Below the pieces are notes generated by a model. The model had not been told where the DNA came from. It ran no database searches and saw only the letters and a list, made by a program, of their open reading frames with translations. A DNA stretch of 64,000 nt from Nereocystis luetkeana (taxonomy: Eukaryota > Sar > Phaeophyceae > Laminariales > Laminariaceae). Location: assembly GCA_031213475.1 (NCBI GenBank), contig JARUPZ010000017.1, forward strand, positions 9,861,087-9,925,086. Reading direction: 5' to 3'. Positions 1-10,639 of the stretch are shown in pieces (within the stretch, counting starts at the first letter, position 1; every line of letters starts with the position of its first letter). Position numbers and translations under genes: made by a program.

Positions 1-162
1 CCAGCACACGAAACAACAAAGAAATACGAGAGACTTCCTTGAGCTCACCAAACCAGTGCTGTACGATGGCAGCGTTAATATGCGGAGAGAAAATTGAGGA
101 GCCGTTGGTGAACAGAAAAAGGTGAACACTGCCTTGGCACTGTCGCAAGAGTAAGGAGCTGA

Positions 163-1600
163 GTGACACGACCTGATCGAGGCTCGCTGAGCCTCGCGCA
201 GACACCGCTTGCACCACTACCTCCCGAGCGGCAAGCCACGCATCTACCTCATCTACGCGCAACGCATCCAGACGCACGTCGCCGACCGCACCTTGCACGT
301 ACACCGTGTCAAGTGGCAAATAACTCGCACGCACGCCCACACCCGTACCGTTTTCTGAGAAGGAAACCGATTCCGGTGTCACAGCAACGCGATCGCGCCC
401 GACGCCGCCATCGCCAGCGTGCGCCGTCGCTTCTCCGACACCGGCCCACACCGCCGCCGCCCCCCCAGGTGTTGGCCCAACCGACAGGAAGGGCCCGTGT
501 CTTCATCCCGAACCAGAGCCACCACCACCCCCGCCCCCCCCGCGACCACCATCTGGGCGGAGCACCATAGCCCGCGACCCGCTAGCCTGCGCCGCCGTGC
601 CACCTCGCATCCCCCCAGCTGGTACCGTCGATCCGCCTCCGAGGAGAGCTGCAGGAGAGGAGGAGTCGGCCGGGGTATTCGCATGCTTGATTTTGCAGTC
701 GGAGTACCTGCCTTTTCCGCTGCTGTAGCCACCCACGCCGATTTTGCTGGGGCCTACAGTACTGCTGCAACTTTTGATATTGCTGTTAGAGGGAGCGAGA
801 CGGTCGCTCATCAAATGTTTCCTGCGCCCCGCCCACAAGATGGCACCCTGGATTTCAGTATAACGCCTGCCTTGCCCGCTGCTGTAGCGACCCACGACGA
901 TTCCACTGGAAAATGTCGTGCTAATGCGAATTTGAGTACTGCTGTTGGAGGGGACGATGTTTTTAGTAGCTCTCCCGGTACCAGAGACGTACCTGCACCA
1001 GACACACTTGATGGTAGTACGCGTACAACCCGTGACGACCGCATATCTATCGCGCCATATTCTGGGGTCGATGCTCGCTCCCCAAGCGCTCGTAGTGCTC
1101 GCCGAATGGTGCGCCATGCCATGATCACCGCTAGACAAGTTGCTGAAGCGCAAGCCGTGGCTGCTGCAACCGCTGCTTCTTCGTTGCACGACCCTGAGTA
1201 CCGCCGACCAAATGCCGCCCCCCCCCGGCCCCGGTGCCCCCCCCTGCCCCGGTGTCCTCCCCCGTCCCGATGTGTTTCGCCCGTCCCCGGCTCAGCATGT
1301 CACGGAGAGCAAAAGCAAGGGAGGAGCCACCCAGCCCCGCCAGGTCTACCAGTGGCCTGAGGACGTACGACTCCTCTCCCTCGTCCCCCCCGGCCCCGGT
1401 GCCTCCCCCTGCCCCGGTGTCCTCCCCTGTCCCGATGTGTTTCGCCCGTCCCCGGCTCAGCATGTCACGGACAGCAAAAACAAGAGAGAAGGCACGCAGC
1501 CCCGCCAGGTCTACCAGTGGCCTGAGGACGTACGACTCCTCTCCCTCGTCGGGAGAGAGGACACCCCAGCCCCTGTGCTCCAAGACGCTGGCGGGCGCCG
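163..1600 (+). other. GC-rich low-complexity region, probable decayed retroelement leader
   Basis: Long open frames occur on both strands here, but they are rich in Pro, Arg, Ala and Ser because the DNA is rich in C and G runs. I find no domain. The stretch precedes the Gag-like sequence at 1.6-2.9 kb on the same strand and may be its leader or N-terminal Gag. It ends in a clear direct repeat (1217-1550). I do not call a gene here. Confidence 0.35.
1217..1550 (+). repeat. Two-copy 165-bp direct repeat, in frame
   Basis: Two adjacent units of about 165 bp share the blocks CCCGGTGTCCTCCC, CGATGTGTTTCGCCCGTCCC and GTCTACCAGTGGCCTGAGGA. The period is divisible by three, so a 55-residue peptide unit (with VSSPVPMCFARPRLSMSR in both) is kept in frame. 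The second unit differs by scattered substitutions. This looks like unequal duplication inside a coding or formerly coding stretch. Confidence 0.75.
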
Positions 1601-1606
1601 TAGACG

Positions 1607-2558
1607 TTGAGCCCCCCTAACTCAGAGGGCGAGCGGCTGGCTACCACGAAGGACGCAGGACTGGCGGCCGAGAAACCGAACGGTACCCAAGCCCCGCCCC
1701 CCCCGACTACCTGGGGCATGGACCTCCCTCGCTTCACTGGACAAGGCAGCCATTCTCCAGCACTGGTCCGCCTTTTTACGATCCACCGCGGGGAGCGCGG
1801 TGGAACGCCCGTCGCCCGAGCAGGGGCGGAGACTCGGCCGGCCATAACGACAGGTCTCGCCGCGGGTAGAGATTGGGACTTGGTCACCCCTCGGCGAAAC
1901 GAGGATGGACGTCGGACAAACCGAGGCCAGGAAGGACAGCTCGAGCGACAGGAAAAAATTGGAGCTGCCGCCCGCTGGGAGACAGTTCTCAAGTCAACTC
2001 TTCGAGGTCCTCCACGGACGGCAGCGGCGAATGCCCCGTTCCCGAGGCCACCACCGGCTTGCTTACTCCGCCGCGCTTGTTAGTCGCTTGACCATGTCCG
2101 ATGACCACGCCATGCCCGTGTCATCTAACCTTGCCCACGCTCGCCCGACGGCGATCGACTCTGCCGCACCCGCCGCCGCGAGAAACCATACCACAGGCGT
2201 CCAACGGGCGTACAAACACCTGGGACTGAAGGATATTTCACGCATTTCTGTTCTAGCGTTTCCCTCCTCGATCAACCCTTCTGACGCCGCGCAGCAACTC
2301 ACTCGTCCGGTTAGGACCTTCACGTCTGATATTCTCATGATGTGCAACGATGGCAGCCACGACGGTCTTAGTGCTACCGATAGGATTCCCGGTTGGGAGT
2401 ATCCCCTCACGAAATCCTTCGCGCGCGCTATTGCACCTTACGAGCCCACGACCGCCCCCCTCACTACCTTGATGGATGATGTTTTGGGCAGGTATCGCGC
2501 GCCCTCGCAGCCGGATCGACGGTACCGGAAGCGTTCACGCTTCTCCTGGGGTTGTTGA
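1607..2558 (+). pseudogene. Retroelement Gag N-terminal region, degenerate
   Basis: Two overlapping frames (from 1607 and from 1905) cover this interval with no stop for long distances. They are followed directly by a recognisable Gag-like segment at 2531-2860. The segment around residues 90-217 of the second frame (containing RAYKHLGLKDISRISVLAF) reads like ordinary globular protein rather than low complexity. I infer it is the N-terminal half of the same Gag, broken by a frameshift near 2530. I cannot assign a named family. Confidence 0.4.
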
Positions 2559-2860
2559 CCAACCACTACGACCGCACCGACAGAGGAGCCATCTACACCA
2601 AGTTGCAAAGTTTTGACGTACCTAACGGGACCCCTTTTTGCGATTTTTGCCGTGCTTTTCAAAGGGTGGTGTCGGCAGCGACGGGGACTGAGCGGGGTTT
2701 GGCACCGGAGTGGACGGTTGGTTAGGAGGTTGCTCGGATGGCAGTGAACGAGCAGTTCTCCAGGTTGATGCCGACGCTGTACCCGGGAAGGTTGGCTACG
2801 GTGTCGAGGTCGCGTGGTACTTTGGACGCCATGTGGTTGGCTTTTGAGACTCCGGAATAA
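2531..2860 (+). pseudogene. gag: Gag-like domain of an LTR retroelement, with in-frame stop
   Basis: The frame starting at 2531 reads through motifs such as GLLTNHYDRTDRGAIYTKL, then VPNGTPFCDFCRAF, and later FSRLMPTLYPG and GTLDAMWLAF before TAA at 2858. An in-frame TAG at 2723-2725 splits it. The pattern (helical, Trp/Phe-rich, upstream of a CCHC knuckle) is that of a retrotransposon capsid protein. It lies on the same strand as, and about 300 bp before, the zinc knuckle at 3148. The assignment to Gag rests on composition and position, not on a database hit. Confidence 0.6.
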
Positions 2861-3147
2861 TAAGACACCTGCCATCATCAGCGAAAAATATTTCATCCGC
2901 CCCGTCGGGATCCCGGCCCGCCAATAATGGTCGCGATCAGGGCCGGACGCTTCTCCAGTCACCTGTTTGGCAGACGGGGTCGCGCAATATTTCGCTTTTT
3001 ATGAAGGTCCACAAACTCCATCCCTGACAGCCTCGAACGGTGGCGTGACACCGCTTCCAACTGCTGGCCCCTAAAAGAACATCACATGCTGAAGTTCACG
3101 CTGCTTGCATGCCCATCCAGACCGAGGATCCTCCCCTTTAGAGGGGT

Positions 3148-3639
3148 TTGCTTTCATCGTCCGCCCGCGCGGCCGCCCTCAGCGAAAGCAGAGGCCGCTG
3201 TTTGAACTGCCACGAGGACTCACACTCCCTCAGACAGTGTAAGCACCCCTTTCAAAAACTTAGCGGTATTCTAAACCCCGACCTTGGGACGCTCGGCGAC
3301 GACGGCGCGGCGTTCCGTCGTTGGCAACAACGCATGACCGACACCGCCGCGACAATATCTCACGGCCGAACAAGCACAGCCACAAGAAAAACAGGCGTCG
3401 TTCCAGCCATTCGCGTGGGCAGCATCACGGCCAGGGCCAACAGAACAAACGACGTGACGGCTACAACACACGCGGAAGGAGGACACCAACAGTCTAATTC
3501 CGGCTACCACAATGGTGGTTCGACCACCCCTTCCTCTTCCACCCCGGCTCCCGCATCGGGGGTTCGCTTCGGTGCCTCGCATAATTCGGACGGTAACCCC
3601 AACGGACGCCAGCCGGGCACCTTCCGCGCCGGTAACTGA
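3148..3639 (+). pseudogene. gag: Gag C-terminus with CCHC zinc knuckle
   Basis: A 163-residue open frame has a CCHC knuckle at residues 18-31 (CLNCHEDSHSLRQC, spacing C-x2-C-x4-H-x4-C), the nucleic-acid-binding signature of retroviral-type nucleocapsid. Just after it comes KHPFQKLSGILNPDLGTL, then a Ser/Thr/Asn/Gly-rich tail. It follows the Gag-like capsid segment but in another frame, so the element is frameshifted. No pol domain follows within the next 2 kb that I can name. Confidence 0.6.
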
Positions 3640-5613
3640 CAGGTCGACGGCGGTTCGACTCCTTCTGCCCGCCTGCCGCCAGCATTGCGGGGAGAAGAAT
3701 ACATCGCTTTCACAGGATCCTCGCGTCCCAGGCTCGCTCAGCACTCAGTGTCGCCCTGAACCGCTCCCTCCCCGCGCGTTGCTCCGTACTTCGGACCGAC
3801 GCAGCGACTCGGCTCCACCGGATTTACCGGGGAGTCCCCGGGCGTCTTCGCCGACGTCGGGAGCCCGCGTCTCGAGCGACACTCCCTTCATCCTGGGCAC
3901 GAGAGCAACGCGATAAACGGCGCTCTCCCGAACCACGCACCGCGCGGCACCACGCGTGTCGCGCCGTCGCGTCATTCTCTTCAGCGAGCGAGTCCCCCTC
4001 TTTCACCTCCGGGCCATGCGGTGGCGGCCGGTTTGAGGTGCGGGAAGGCAAACACCGAAACCCCGAGATCTCGGTTGAAGCTCGATTCAACGTTTCCTCG
4101 CAATAACGGTGGCCGCTCCATCCTTTTTCCTATCGAGGAAGAGTCGACACGATTGGTTACCTAATCCCCCTTCCCCACCAGGTCTACAGGACGGAAGCCC
4201 TCTCCGGTGGATCCGTTGTTGCCCCCCACCGGAGCACAGTTCTCGATGTCGTCTACAGGGTCTGCAGGCCCTATTTCGTTTGCGATGGCTGGTACAGCAT
4301 TTCTAAGCCCCGCGGCGCATGCGATCGCCGGCTGGGGCACTTACAGCACCTCCACCCAGTCAGCGTCGGGACCCTTTCGCTAGCCGTGGTCCATTGTCCC
4401 ATGAACGGCGCGCGAAACAAGTCCCACGTCACACGGGAAAAGTAACTCACGATGCCTGCTGAGGGCAGTATGAGGTTGTTGGAGTCCGAGTCGTGGTCGT
4501 TGAGGCACTTCGAGTGGGAACCGAGTCCCCCCTGTGACTTCGTTGTGGCCGACCGTCTGACCTTGTGGCGTCCCGGCATCATGTAGCACAGTACGGGGCC
4601 CCTGTATAGCCCCTCGTGAAACGTCTCGAACCCACTTATCATGCAAGAGCGTTTCATCCGCACACGCTATGAGGTTGAGCGCGTCGCACATCCACGTTCA
4701 TGCTTCCGGCGACGTGCGTACGTATTTGAGCGCCTTGGCCGGCCGCTCCTCGCAACCCTCTTCTCGACTCTAACCACCATGGCCCTGTCCACCCGATCGT
4801 TGGGCATCGAACCTTTGATGGACATTAGTTCAAGGCGAATATTGCTGTCGGCCATCAACCCATGGAACTCGAGAGAAGTCGGAATATTTATCCGTGCGAA
4901 GTCATGCTGGCTTCCAGAACAGTGCGGACGCCGAATGTCACTTGTAGCTGCGCTGTTTTCCGACGGAAATACGGGGCCATTCCATGTCCCTGGCGCCATC
5001 GGCCGTGTTCAAACAGTACTGAGCAGCGTACGTTGACCTCAACAACTATCCTGTGAAATCGGCGTACAAACGTTTGAGTCGCTCCTTAGTACGGCATGAT
5101 GTGGACGTAGCGACGGCTTTGCGGATCCCCTTCCTACCTCGTGCACCCGTCTCAATAGTCCAACCGCTCAGTTTGTTGATATCCATTTGACGACCAGGGT
5201 CACGCCGAACGGCATCATGGGTGTGTCCAAGGTAACAATTCAAGTTGATCACGTCTGCCCATCTTTGCCCACCAGGCCTCCACACAACAGCAGCACGTGC
5301 GGGGGTTTCTCGTGCCTCGATACCCGAATGAAGTATATGTCAAGCGTCTCCTTGTGGAACGCCCATCGGGAGTGTTCACGTCATTGTGGTCAAGGGTAAC
5401 ATCGTGCTACTGTGGGACCGCGTTAAACGAGCAAAAGAAAATCAGGCACAAATGCCACATTCTTCAAGGTCGCTGCTACGTCCTCAGCACAATGATCAAC
5501 ATCAACACAACCGACAAACCCTCCCTCCATCTTGTTCCCATCACCAATGCTCAGATACTTCTCGTCGGGAACAGGAGGGCGTTTGTTGTACGAACCCCAG
5601 AGCGGTAAATTGA
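3640..5613 (+). pseudogene. Unrecognised coding-like sequence downstream of Gag
   Basis: Short plus-strand frames read like decayed protein. Around 4200-4320 one gives ALSGGSVVAP then CRPYFVCDGWYSISKPRGAC. Around 5030-5160 another gives VKSAYKRLSRSL and VDVATALRIPFLP. From 5297 a 103-residue frame gives VKRLLVERPSGVF and SRVTSCYCGTALNEQKKIRH, ending near 5608. The fragments keep one strand and order, which suggests one gene broken by indels, possibly the rest of the retroelement that begins at 1.6 kb. I recognise no catalytic motif of protease, RT, RNase H or integrase. Confidence 0.35.
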
Positions 5614-5839
5614 AGCAGCCCTATCTCCAATCATCCCTATTACTCCCAGGCCTTATAGGCCTCGCGAGACGTTTCCCAACAGAAATGGATTGTGTTTTAC
5701 GTAAATACGTCAAATTCGCCACGAAGGGGGTGGGCCATTTACTTGACCTATTGTTCGACGATCATCAAGACACGGGTGTCGATAGTCGAGGGAAGCGGTT
5801 CTCGCTCGTAGGCTCCTTGAATCCTGGCCCTGGCCATCC

Positions 5840-6680
5840 CTACGGTCCGACATTCTGCACCCCAGGGCCCATACCACCCCCATCTCATCGCCTTTCGCCG
5901 CCTCCCATGCCTCCTCCGTCCACGTACTGTACTCCACCGCCCATACCGCCCCCGTTCCAACGCTGCGCGCCGTTGTCCTCGTCGCCCCCGTCCCATTGCT
6001 GTACACCACCGTATTGCTCTTGAAGGGCCGTAGGCTCATGTGGAGAGGCTGCGACAATGTTTGCATGCCGACGGGTGGGCGGGGTACGCGGCACTGCCTG
6101 CCCATGTGGCCGTAGCTATACAAGTGCTGTATATCCCCGCCAAAGAGCCTTAACCGCTCTGCAAATGACGCACGTATGCCCGAGAGCACCACGCCGGCCG
6201 CGCGTGTACCCGTTCCCGATTGGCGCTCCCGGAAACGGAGAGGACTCAGATTGGTACACACAACCCCGGCGTTTCCAACCTCAGCAATGACCCCCCGAAG
6301 CGGCATGGGACTGATGCTGCGGCTGTTGGGGTTGCGGCTGCTTCTGGTAACGCTGTCCAATTTCCCCGCCGTGCTGCTGTTGGCCGCCACCTCCATACTG
6401 ACAGCGCTGTGACTGCTCGGCACCTCCAAACTCCCAGTGATGTGGCCGCCCGGCACCTCCAACCTCTTGTTGCTGCTGTATTTGTTGTGGCCCGACGCCT
6501 CCATGTTGTCGCTGCTGCTACCGCGGCAGGCAGGCGCCTCTATACTGCTGGCGCTACTGGTGCTGTTGATGCCGCTGGTGCTGCCGGTGCTGGAGCTGAT
6601 GATGTGCTGGTGCTGGTGCTGCTGGTTCTGGTGGTGGGGGTGCTGCTGGTGAGGCCGTGACAGAGGACGCTGCAGCTGCC
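5840..6680. repeat. Degenerate minisatellites (Pro/Gly-coding and CTG-rich)
   Basis: At 5870-6000 short CCNCC-rich units recur, giving GGMGGG on the minus strand. At 6340-6480 units containing GGCCGCCACCTCCA / CGGCACCTCCAA recur at about 30-40 bp. At 6490-6650 CTGCTG- and CTGGTG-rich sequence follows. Long open frames on both strands through here (for example 5710-6504 minus) come from this repetition. I call no gene. Confidence 0.6.
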
Positions 6681-6946
6681 GTCCGGTGCCTCCAGATTTC
6701 CCCCTGTGCTACTGCCCTGAAATTCCCCATCAACGGCGACGGGGTGCAGGTCCACCAACGGCGATACAACCGCCGATACGTCCGCGACTAACCCCCGCCC
6801 CTGCAACACGTTGGTCGTGCGGCTGGCATTCACCTGTCTGTGTTGTACTGTACACAAGACACAAATAAAACCTCCCGACAACATAGACCATGGAAGCACG
6901 TCTTCCGCCGTTTTTTTAGGAGGTCATTTCATGTTTCTGCTCTACC

Positions 6947-7379
6947 TTCGAACGTTTCCATCGAGTCGAACTTTGGCAGACTGGATATGAGCTCCTTGGT
7001 ACACTCCCGTGAGTGTGCCAAATCGACAGCACTTTTCGTGCCCTCCTTCGGGGCGGACCTCGTCGCTGAAGGTTGAAAATATGGTTCCAGGCGCTTGAAT
7101 TTGTTTTTGTACTGCATTCAAGTTCTTTAACTGTAGAACGAGAAAGAGGAACGGACTCGCTCTCTGGGTTCCTCCTGCTCGTTCTACAGCAGAAAACAAG
7201 CTTGGCTACAGTACAAGAAACCGAAAATTCAAGCGCCTGGAACCACAATTTCAAACTTCAGTTACGAGATCCGCCCCGAAGGAGGACACGAAGAGAAATG
7301 CCGCCTCGGCACACTCACAAGGAGTGTACCAAGGAGCTCATACCCAGTCTGCCAATTGTTGCATCAATGGAAACGTAAG
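6947..7379. mobile_element. 433-bp foldback element
   Basis: Arms at 6947-7149 and 7170-7379 are inverted copies with scattered mismatches and small indels, and the loop is about 20 bp. Both arms hold GAGCTCCTTGGTACACTCC and GGTTCCAGGCGCTTGAATTT in opposite orientation. There is no coding content beyond shadow frames. The structure fits a foldback/MITE. I could not fix a target-site duplication. Confidence 0.75.
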
Positions 7380-7439
7380 GAGCTAGTTGTTAGGATCACG
7401 GACAGCGGGACACTTTGTATCCCTGGGCAGGTCTGCCTA

Positions 7440-7538
7440 TTAACCCCTTTTGAACCGCAGTCCTATATTTGGGGACAAACCACTCAAATTTCAAGTTGTT
7501 TGTCCCCAAAAACGGGACTGCGGTTCTAAAGGGGTTAA
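7440..7538. mobile_element. TTAA-flanked palindromic MITE, copy 1
   Basis: A near-perfect palindrome of 99 bp bounded by TTAA at 7440-7443 and 7535-7538. Arms carry ACCCCTTT, GAACCGCAGTCC and GGGGACAAAC. The centre is CACTCAAATTTCAAG. TTAA ends are the hallmark of piggyBac-type target duplication. Five other copies occur in this window. Confidence 0.8.
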
Positions 7539-7539
7539 G

Positions 7540-8390
7540 CCGGTACTCATTGGTACTCACATGTGTTGCTTGCTTAGAGATATAAGAGCAGCTTTTTTCC
7601 TTTCGTGCACGAAGGAGACTGAGACCACGCTCGTGCCTGATTTTCCACCTAAGATATGCCTTCCAAGTACTACAAATCCGATCCCAGTGCCAGAACCCAG
7701 GTAATTACCCGGCGTCCAACCTCATACAAAAGCAGTATCTTACCACTAGCCCACTATGACGAGCCGTATATCCAGAATTATGGGAAATTAATGGAAACCC
7801 ACCCCCACACCTCTGAACGGCAAGGCAACGAAGCCGGCAAAGTACGTAAAACAAATGAAAGGAAGACGTAGCCTTAAGGAGCAGGGATAAATCGTCAACG
7901 CAAAATCATCGCCATGCCACCCGCGATGGGGGGGGGGGGCGAGGAAGATGCAGGGAGAAGTGAAAAGTGATTTTATACACTAAGCAGAAGAAAAAGAACA
8001 CGGAAGATGTCAAGAAACACCGAAAACCCAGCCTACAATTCGGGAAACGCGTCCTGTGCCGCAAAGGAGTGGCCCGATTACGCAGACCAGCCCTGACACT
8101 GAGCGGGGGGGTAGGCAGGACAGAATACGCGAAAATCATCCCCGACCAAACCCAAGAAACATACAAGCAAACAAAAAAACAAACAACCGAACAATCCAGG
8201 AACACACCTACAAGAAAAAAAACCCCAAGACCCGAAAACTCGGAAAGCGTCAATAACTTGACGAAACCACCCCCCAACGTCAAGGAAAACGTCAAGCAGA
8301 AATATCGAGATCGGCCGAAAAGCGAAAGTCAGCTATCCACGGTGGCGCCTCGAAAATCGTCTACGTTACGTTGGACCCCCCGTGCAAATG
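7540..8390. other. Intergenic stretch, no gene seen
   Basis: It holds a G11-type run at 7928-7938 and an A-rich tract at 7980-8300 that opens a Lys/Thr/Asn-rich 145-residue frame by composition. No domain is visible. It could be the 3' flank or LTR of the Gypsy element that ends near 8.4 kb on the minus strand, but I found no matching direct repeat near 14 kb. Confidence 0.4.
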
Positions 8391-8716
8391 CGCTAGCCAA
8401 GTGATTTTATAGACACCAAGAGCCTTACACAGCTCTCGTCGAAGTCGTGTAGCGCGCCGGAGAAAGATGAAGCTTGATCGTCCCGGGTCGTCCAAGAATC
8501 GAACCAAATATACTCCATCCGTGGGCGTAGTCGGGCTGATTTTCCCGAGCCACCACAGATCGTCGTCGCACTTGTACAAAAATGGGCCCCGTTGCGAAGC
8601 ACGGTGTTGCAGTATCGTCGGAGCCAGTCGGCGTGCGAGACGAAGCCATAGCCGGGCGCCATTAACCGCTCGCCGTTACTGTGAGAGAGCTTCCGTTGTG
8701 CCGCGTCGATTCTCAT
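8361..8716 (-). pseudogene. C-terminal extension of the Gypsy polyprotein
   Basis: After the chromodomain, overlapping minus-strand frames give APGYGFVSHADWLRRYCNTV, then DDLWWLGKISPTTPTDGVYL and VRFLDDPG. The W-W-L-G-K-I plus Y-L-V-R-F-L-D strand pattern resembles a small beta-barrel reader fold such as Tudor or PWWP. That resemblance is a guess from pattern only. Two frameshifts break it. It ends near 8.4 kb. Confidence 0.5.
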
Positions 8717-9330
8717 TCAACGGTACTGGCGGTTGGTTTGTCGGTGATGGTTCGGGGTGCCGGCCCAGTGGCGCAAAACTGCGTGGCGAGAAAGCTTAAG
8801 GTCCATTTCCCGTTTCCAGGATGGACGGGAGAGTCCTGTCCAGTGCGTCTCGTACATCACTGCTATGACGCCACCTCGACCTCGAATCGATTGGTGTCCA
8901 GTAATCTTTGCCACTTGGAGACGGCGAAGAGGTGTCGAGACGTCGTCCTGGGTGACATGGTACGGGGGAAATTTATTGGAGAAGTGGTTGAGCACGTACT
9001 GCGTCAACCCCGCTGGCAAATACTTCGGCATGTCGTCACGGTCGTGGGGGTTGGCACAGGGCTTGCAGCGTTGAACCGAAACGCGCCGGCGAGCATCTGC
9101 GCCGGGCACATCGGAAGGAATATCCAAATACAGGAGCTTTGCCCCAAGCGGAGATCCGTCCGAGGTGTCCGCTGAGGAGCAGGGGCCAACTGCGGGAACT
9201 TTGTAGGGCCCTGTCCAGTCGAGTGAGGGTTTGGCCTTAAGTACCTTGGCATCCGTGTCGGGCTTTGCGCCCTGGCGGATGATGGCCGCCTTATTGTACA
9301 CCCACGCCCAGCCGCCAACGTCAAAGTTGG
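8717..9330 (-). pseudogene. Gypsy GPF module and chromodomain
   Basis: The minus-strand frame reads FDVGGWAWVYNKAAIIRQG and SLDWTGPYKVPAVGP, the GPY/F module C-terminal to integrase. Further on come QVAKITGHQSIRGRGG, then VMYETHWTGLSRPSWK and AVLRHWAGT. That order (variable basic stretch, aromatic-rich strand, S-W-E-like, helix) is that of an integrase-fused chromodomain, which targets integration to chromatin in chromoviruses. The open frame continues from the integrase C-terminus with one shift near 9330. Confidence 0.75.
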
Positions 9331-9499
9331 GGACCGAGTGAGGGCGTCGGAGAGGGCAGAGTTGCGGCGGTTCACGCGGGCAACAGTGAGGGCGTGGTGT
9401 TCGCGAACGATATCTTTCGCGCGCTGCTGGCGGTCTGTCGCCAAGTCGCAATACACGAGGTGGTCTCGGGCCAAGATTTGGTGGCCGGCGACTCCAACA

Positions 9500-9936
9500 C
9501 GCTCAAAACTCGTGACGGAGAGGCGTGGCAGCCAACCCATATGTACCTCGTCGGAAGCAAAACCCGTGGCAGCATTGACCGAATTATTGTACGCATATTC
9601 GACGTGAGAGACCTGTTCATCCCAGTTGTTTCGGAGCTCGTTGACGACCATTGCCAGCATCTGGGCCATCGTATCGTTTGCATGTTCCACCCCACCCTTG
9701 CCGTTTGGGTGGTACGAGCTGGGGGCAATTTTTCGAACCCCGAGAAGCTAATATACGGTGTGCGAAAGCTTGGAGCAGAATTGGAGGCCGTTGTCCGAGA
9801 GGATGCCGCGCGGGCACCCCCAGCGAGGAATATACCAGTTGATGAGAATGTTAGCCGTGCTCTTAGCGGTGAACTCTGCCGCAGCGACGGCGTACATGTC
9901 GGCTCGGCGGATGGAACGATCAGTGAAAAACAAGAT
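9500..9936 (-). pseudogene. Gypsy integrase catalytic core
   Basis: Reading across frames on the minus strand gives FFTDRSIRRADMY, IPRWGCPRGILSDNGLQF (second catalytic Asp in SDNG), then YHPNGKGGVEHANDTMAQML with the catalytic Glu in GVEHAN, then NNWDEQVSHVEYAYNNSV. These are the D, D and E positions of the retroviral integrase fold that inserts the cDNA. At least one frameshift lies between the second Asp and the Glu (about 9760-9700). Confidence 0.85.
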
Positions 9937-10509
9937 CTAGGTATTTCCTCGAGGCGTCACCGGGGGGGGGGCGAAATAGTCGCTGACGGCGATGTCGGGC
10001 TCTTCTGGCAAGAGCAATGTGATGATGGGCCACCGGACCGTCTGCCGCGACGTTTTCCGTGCTTGGCACTTCAAACAATTGTCTAACCACCACCGGGTGC
10101 AGATGCCCCTACCGATCCACCAGCAGAAACGTTCGACCATACCTAGGGTGCGCGCAGTTCCTAGGTGGCAGGAAGCCGGGGAATGGCAAGCCTGCATGAC
10201 CCAGGGGCGCACGAGTAGCGGAGCATAAATGCGAAAAGGCTCATGGTTCAATAAGCAGGCCGTACGACCCACCGGGCGTTGCGTGTCTGACGCAAGGGGG
10301 GGGGACGGCTGCCGGACGAGTAGAACGATGCCCCCGTCGGTGGTGTGCAAACGGCCCTTGGTAGCCAGCTCCTGAAACTCCGAAAAGGAGGGCGCTGTTA
10401 GGAAGGGGTTCACGACGAAAAGTCGGCTTGCAAAACGTCCGGCCGGCCAAGGGCTATGTAGCGCATGGCGGCGTTGCACGCGGGCTCGGCCTGTTGTTCC
10501 CGAGCCCAA
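9937..10509 (-). pseudogene. Gypsy integrase N-terminal zinc-binding region
   Basis: The 190-residue minus-strand frame contains an H-H-C-C type zinc module: ACHSPASCHLG, then MVERFCWWIGRG, then CLKCQARK. This is the integrase N-terminal domain of Ty3/Gypsy elements. It ends with EPDIAVSDYFAPPP, where the Asp should be the first catalytic residue of the DDE core, and the following RGNT leads into the next frame. One frameshift near 9950 (at a run of eight Gs) separates it from the core. Confidence 0.8.
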
Positions 10510-10639
10510 TCGGTGTGCGAATAGCGCACTGCGGAATCACCGAACTGAAGTTCGGCAGGTGCGCCGAGGGCGTCCAAGTCATTCGTGGGGACGGGCAATG
10601 CGCCAGGCGGCAGCGGAAGCCGTAACAGAGAGGTTCTCA

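Noticed and set aside
419-1360. 313-codon plus-strand open frame, the longest in the first kilobases
   Set aside because: Composition-driven (Pro/Arg/Ala), with equally long frames on the other strand and no domain; it stops inside a direct repeat.
5710-6504. 264-codon minus-strand frame, with a hint of a CCHC knuckle (YSYGHMGRQC)
   Set aside because: Most of it is minisatellite, and the supposed knuckle lacks the first two Cys and the right spacing.
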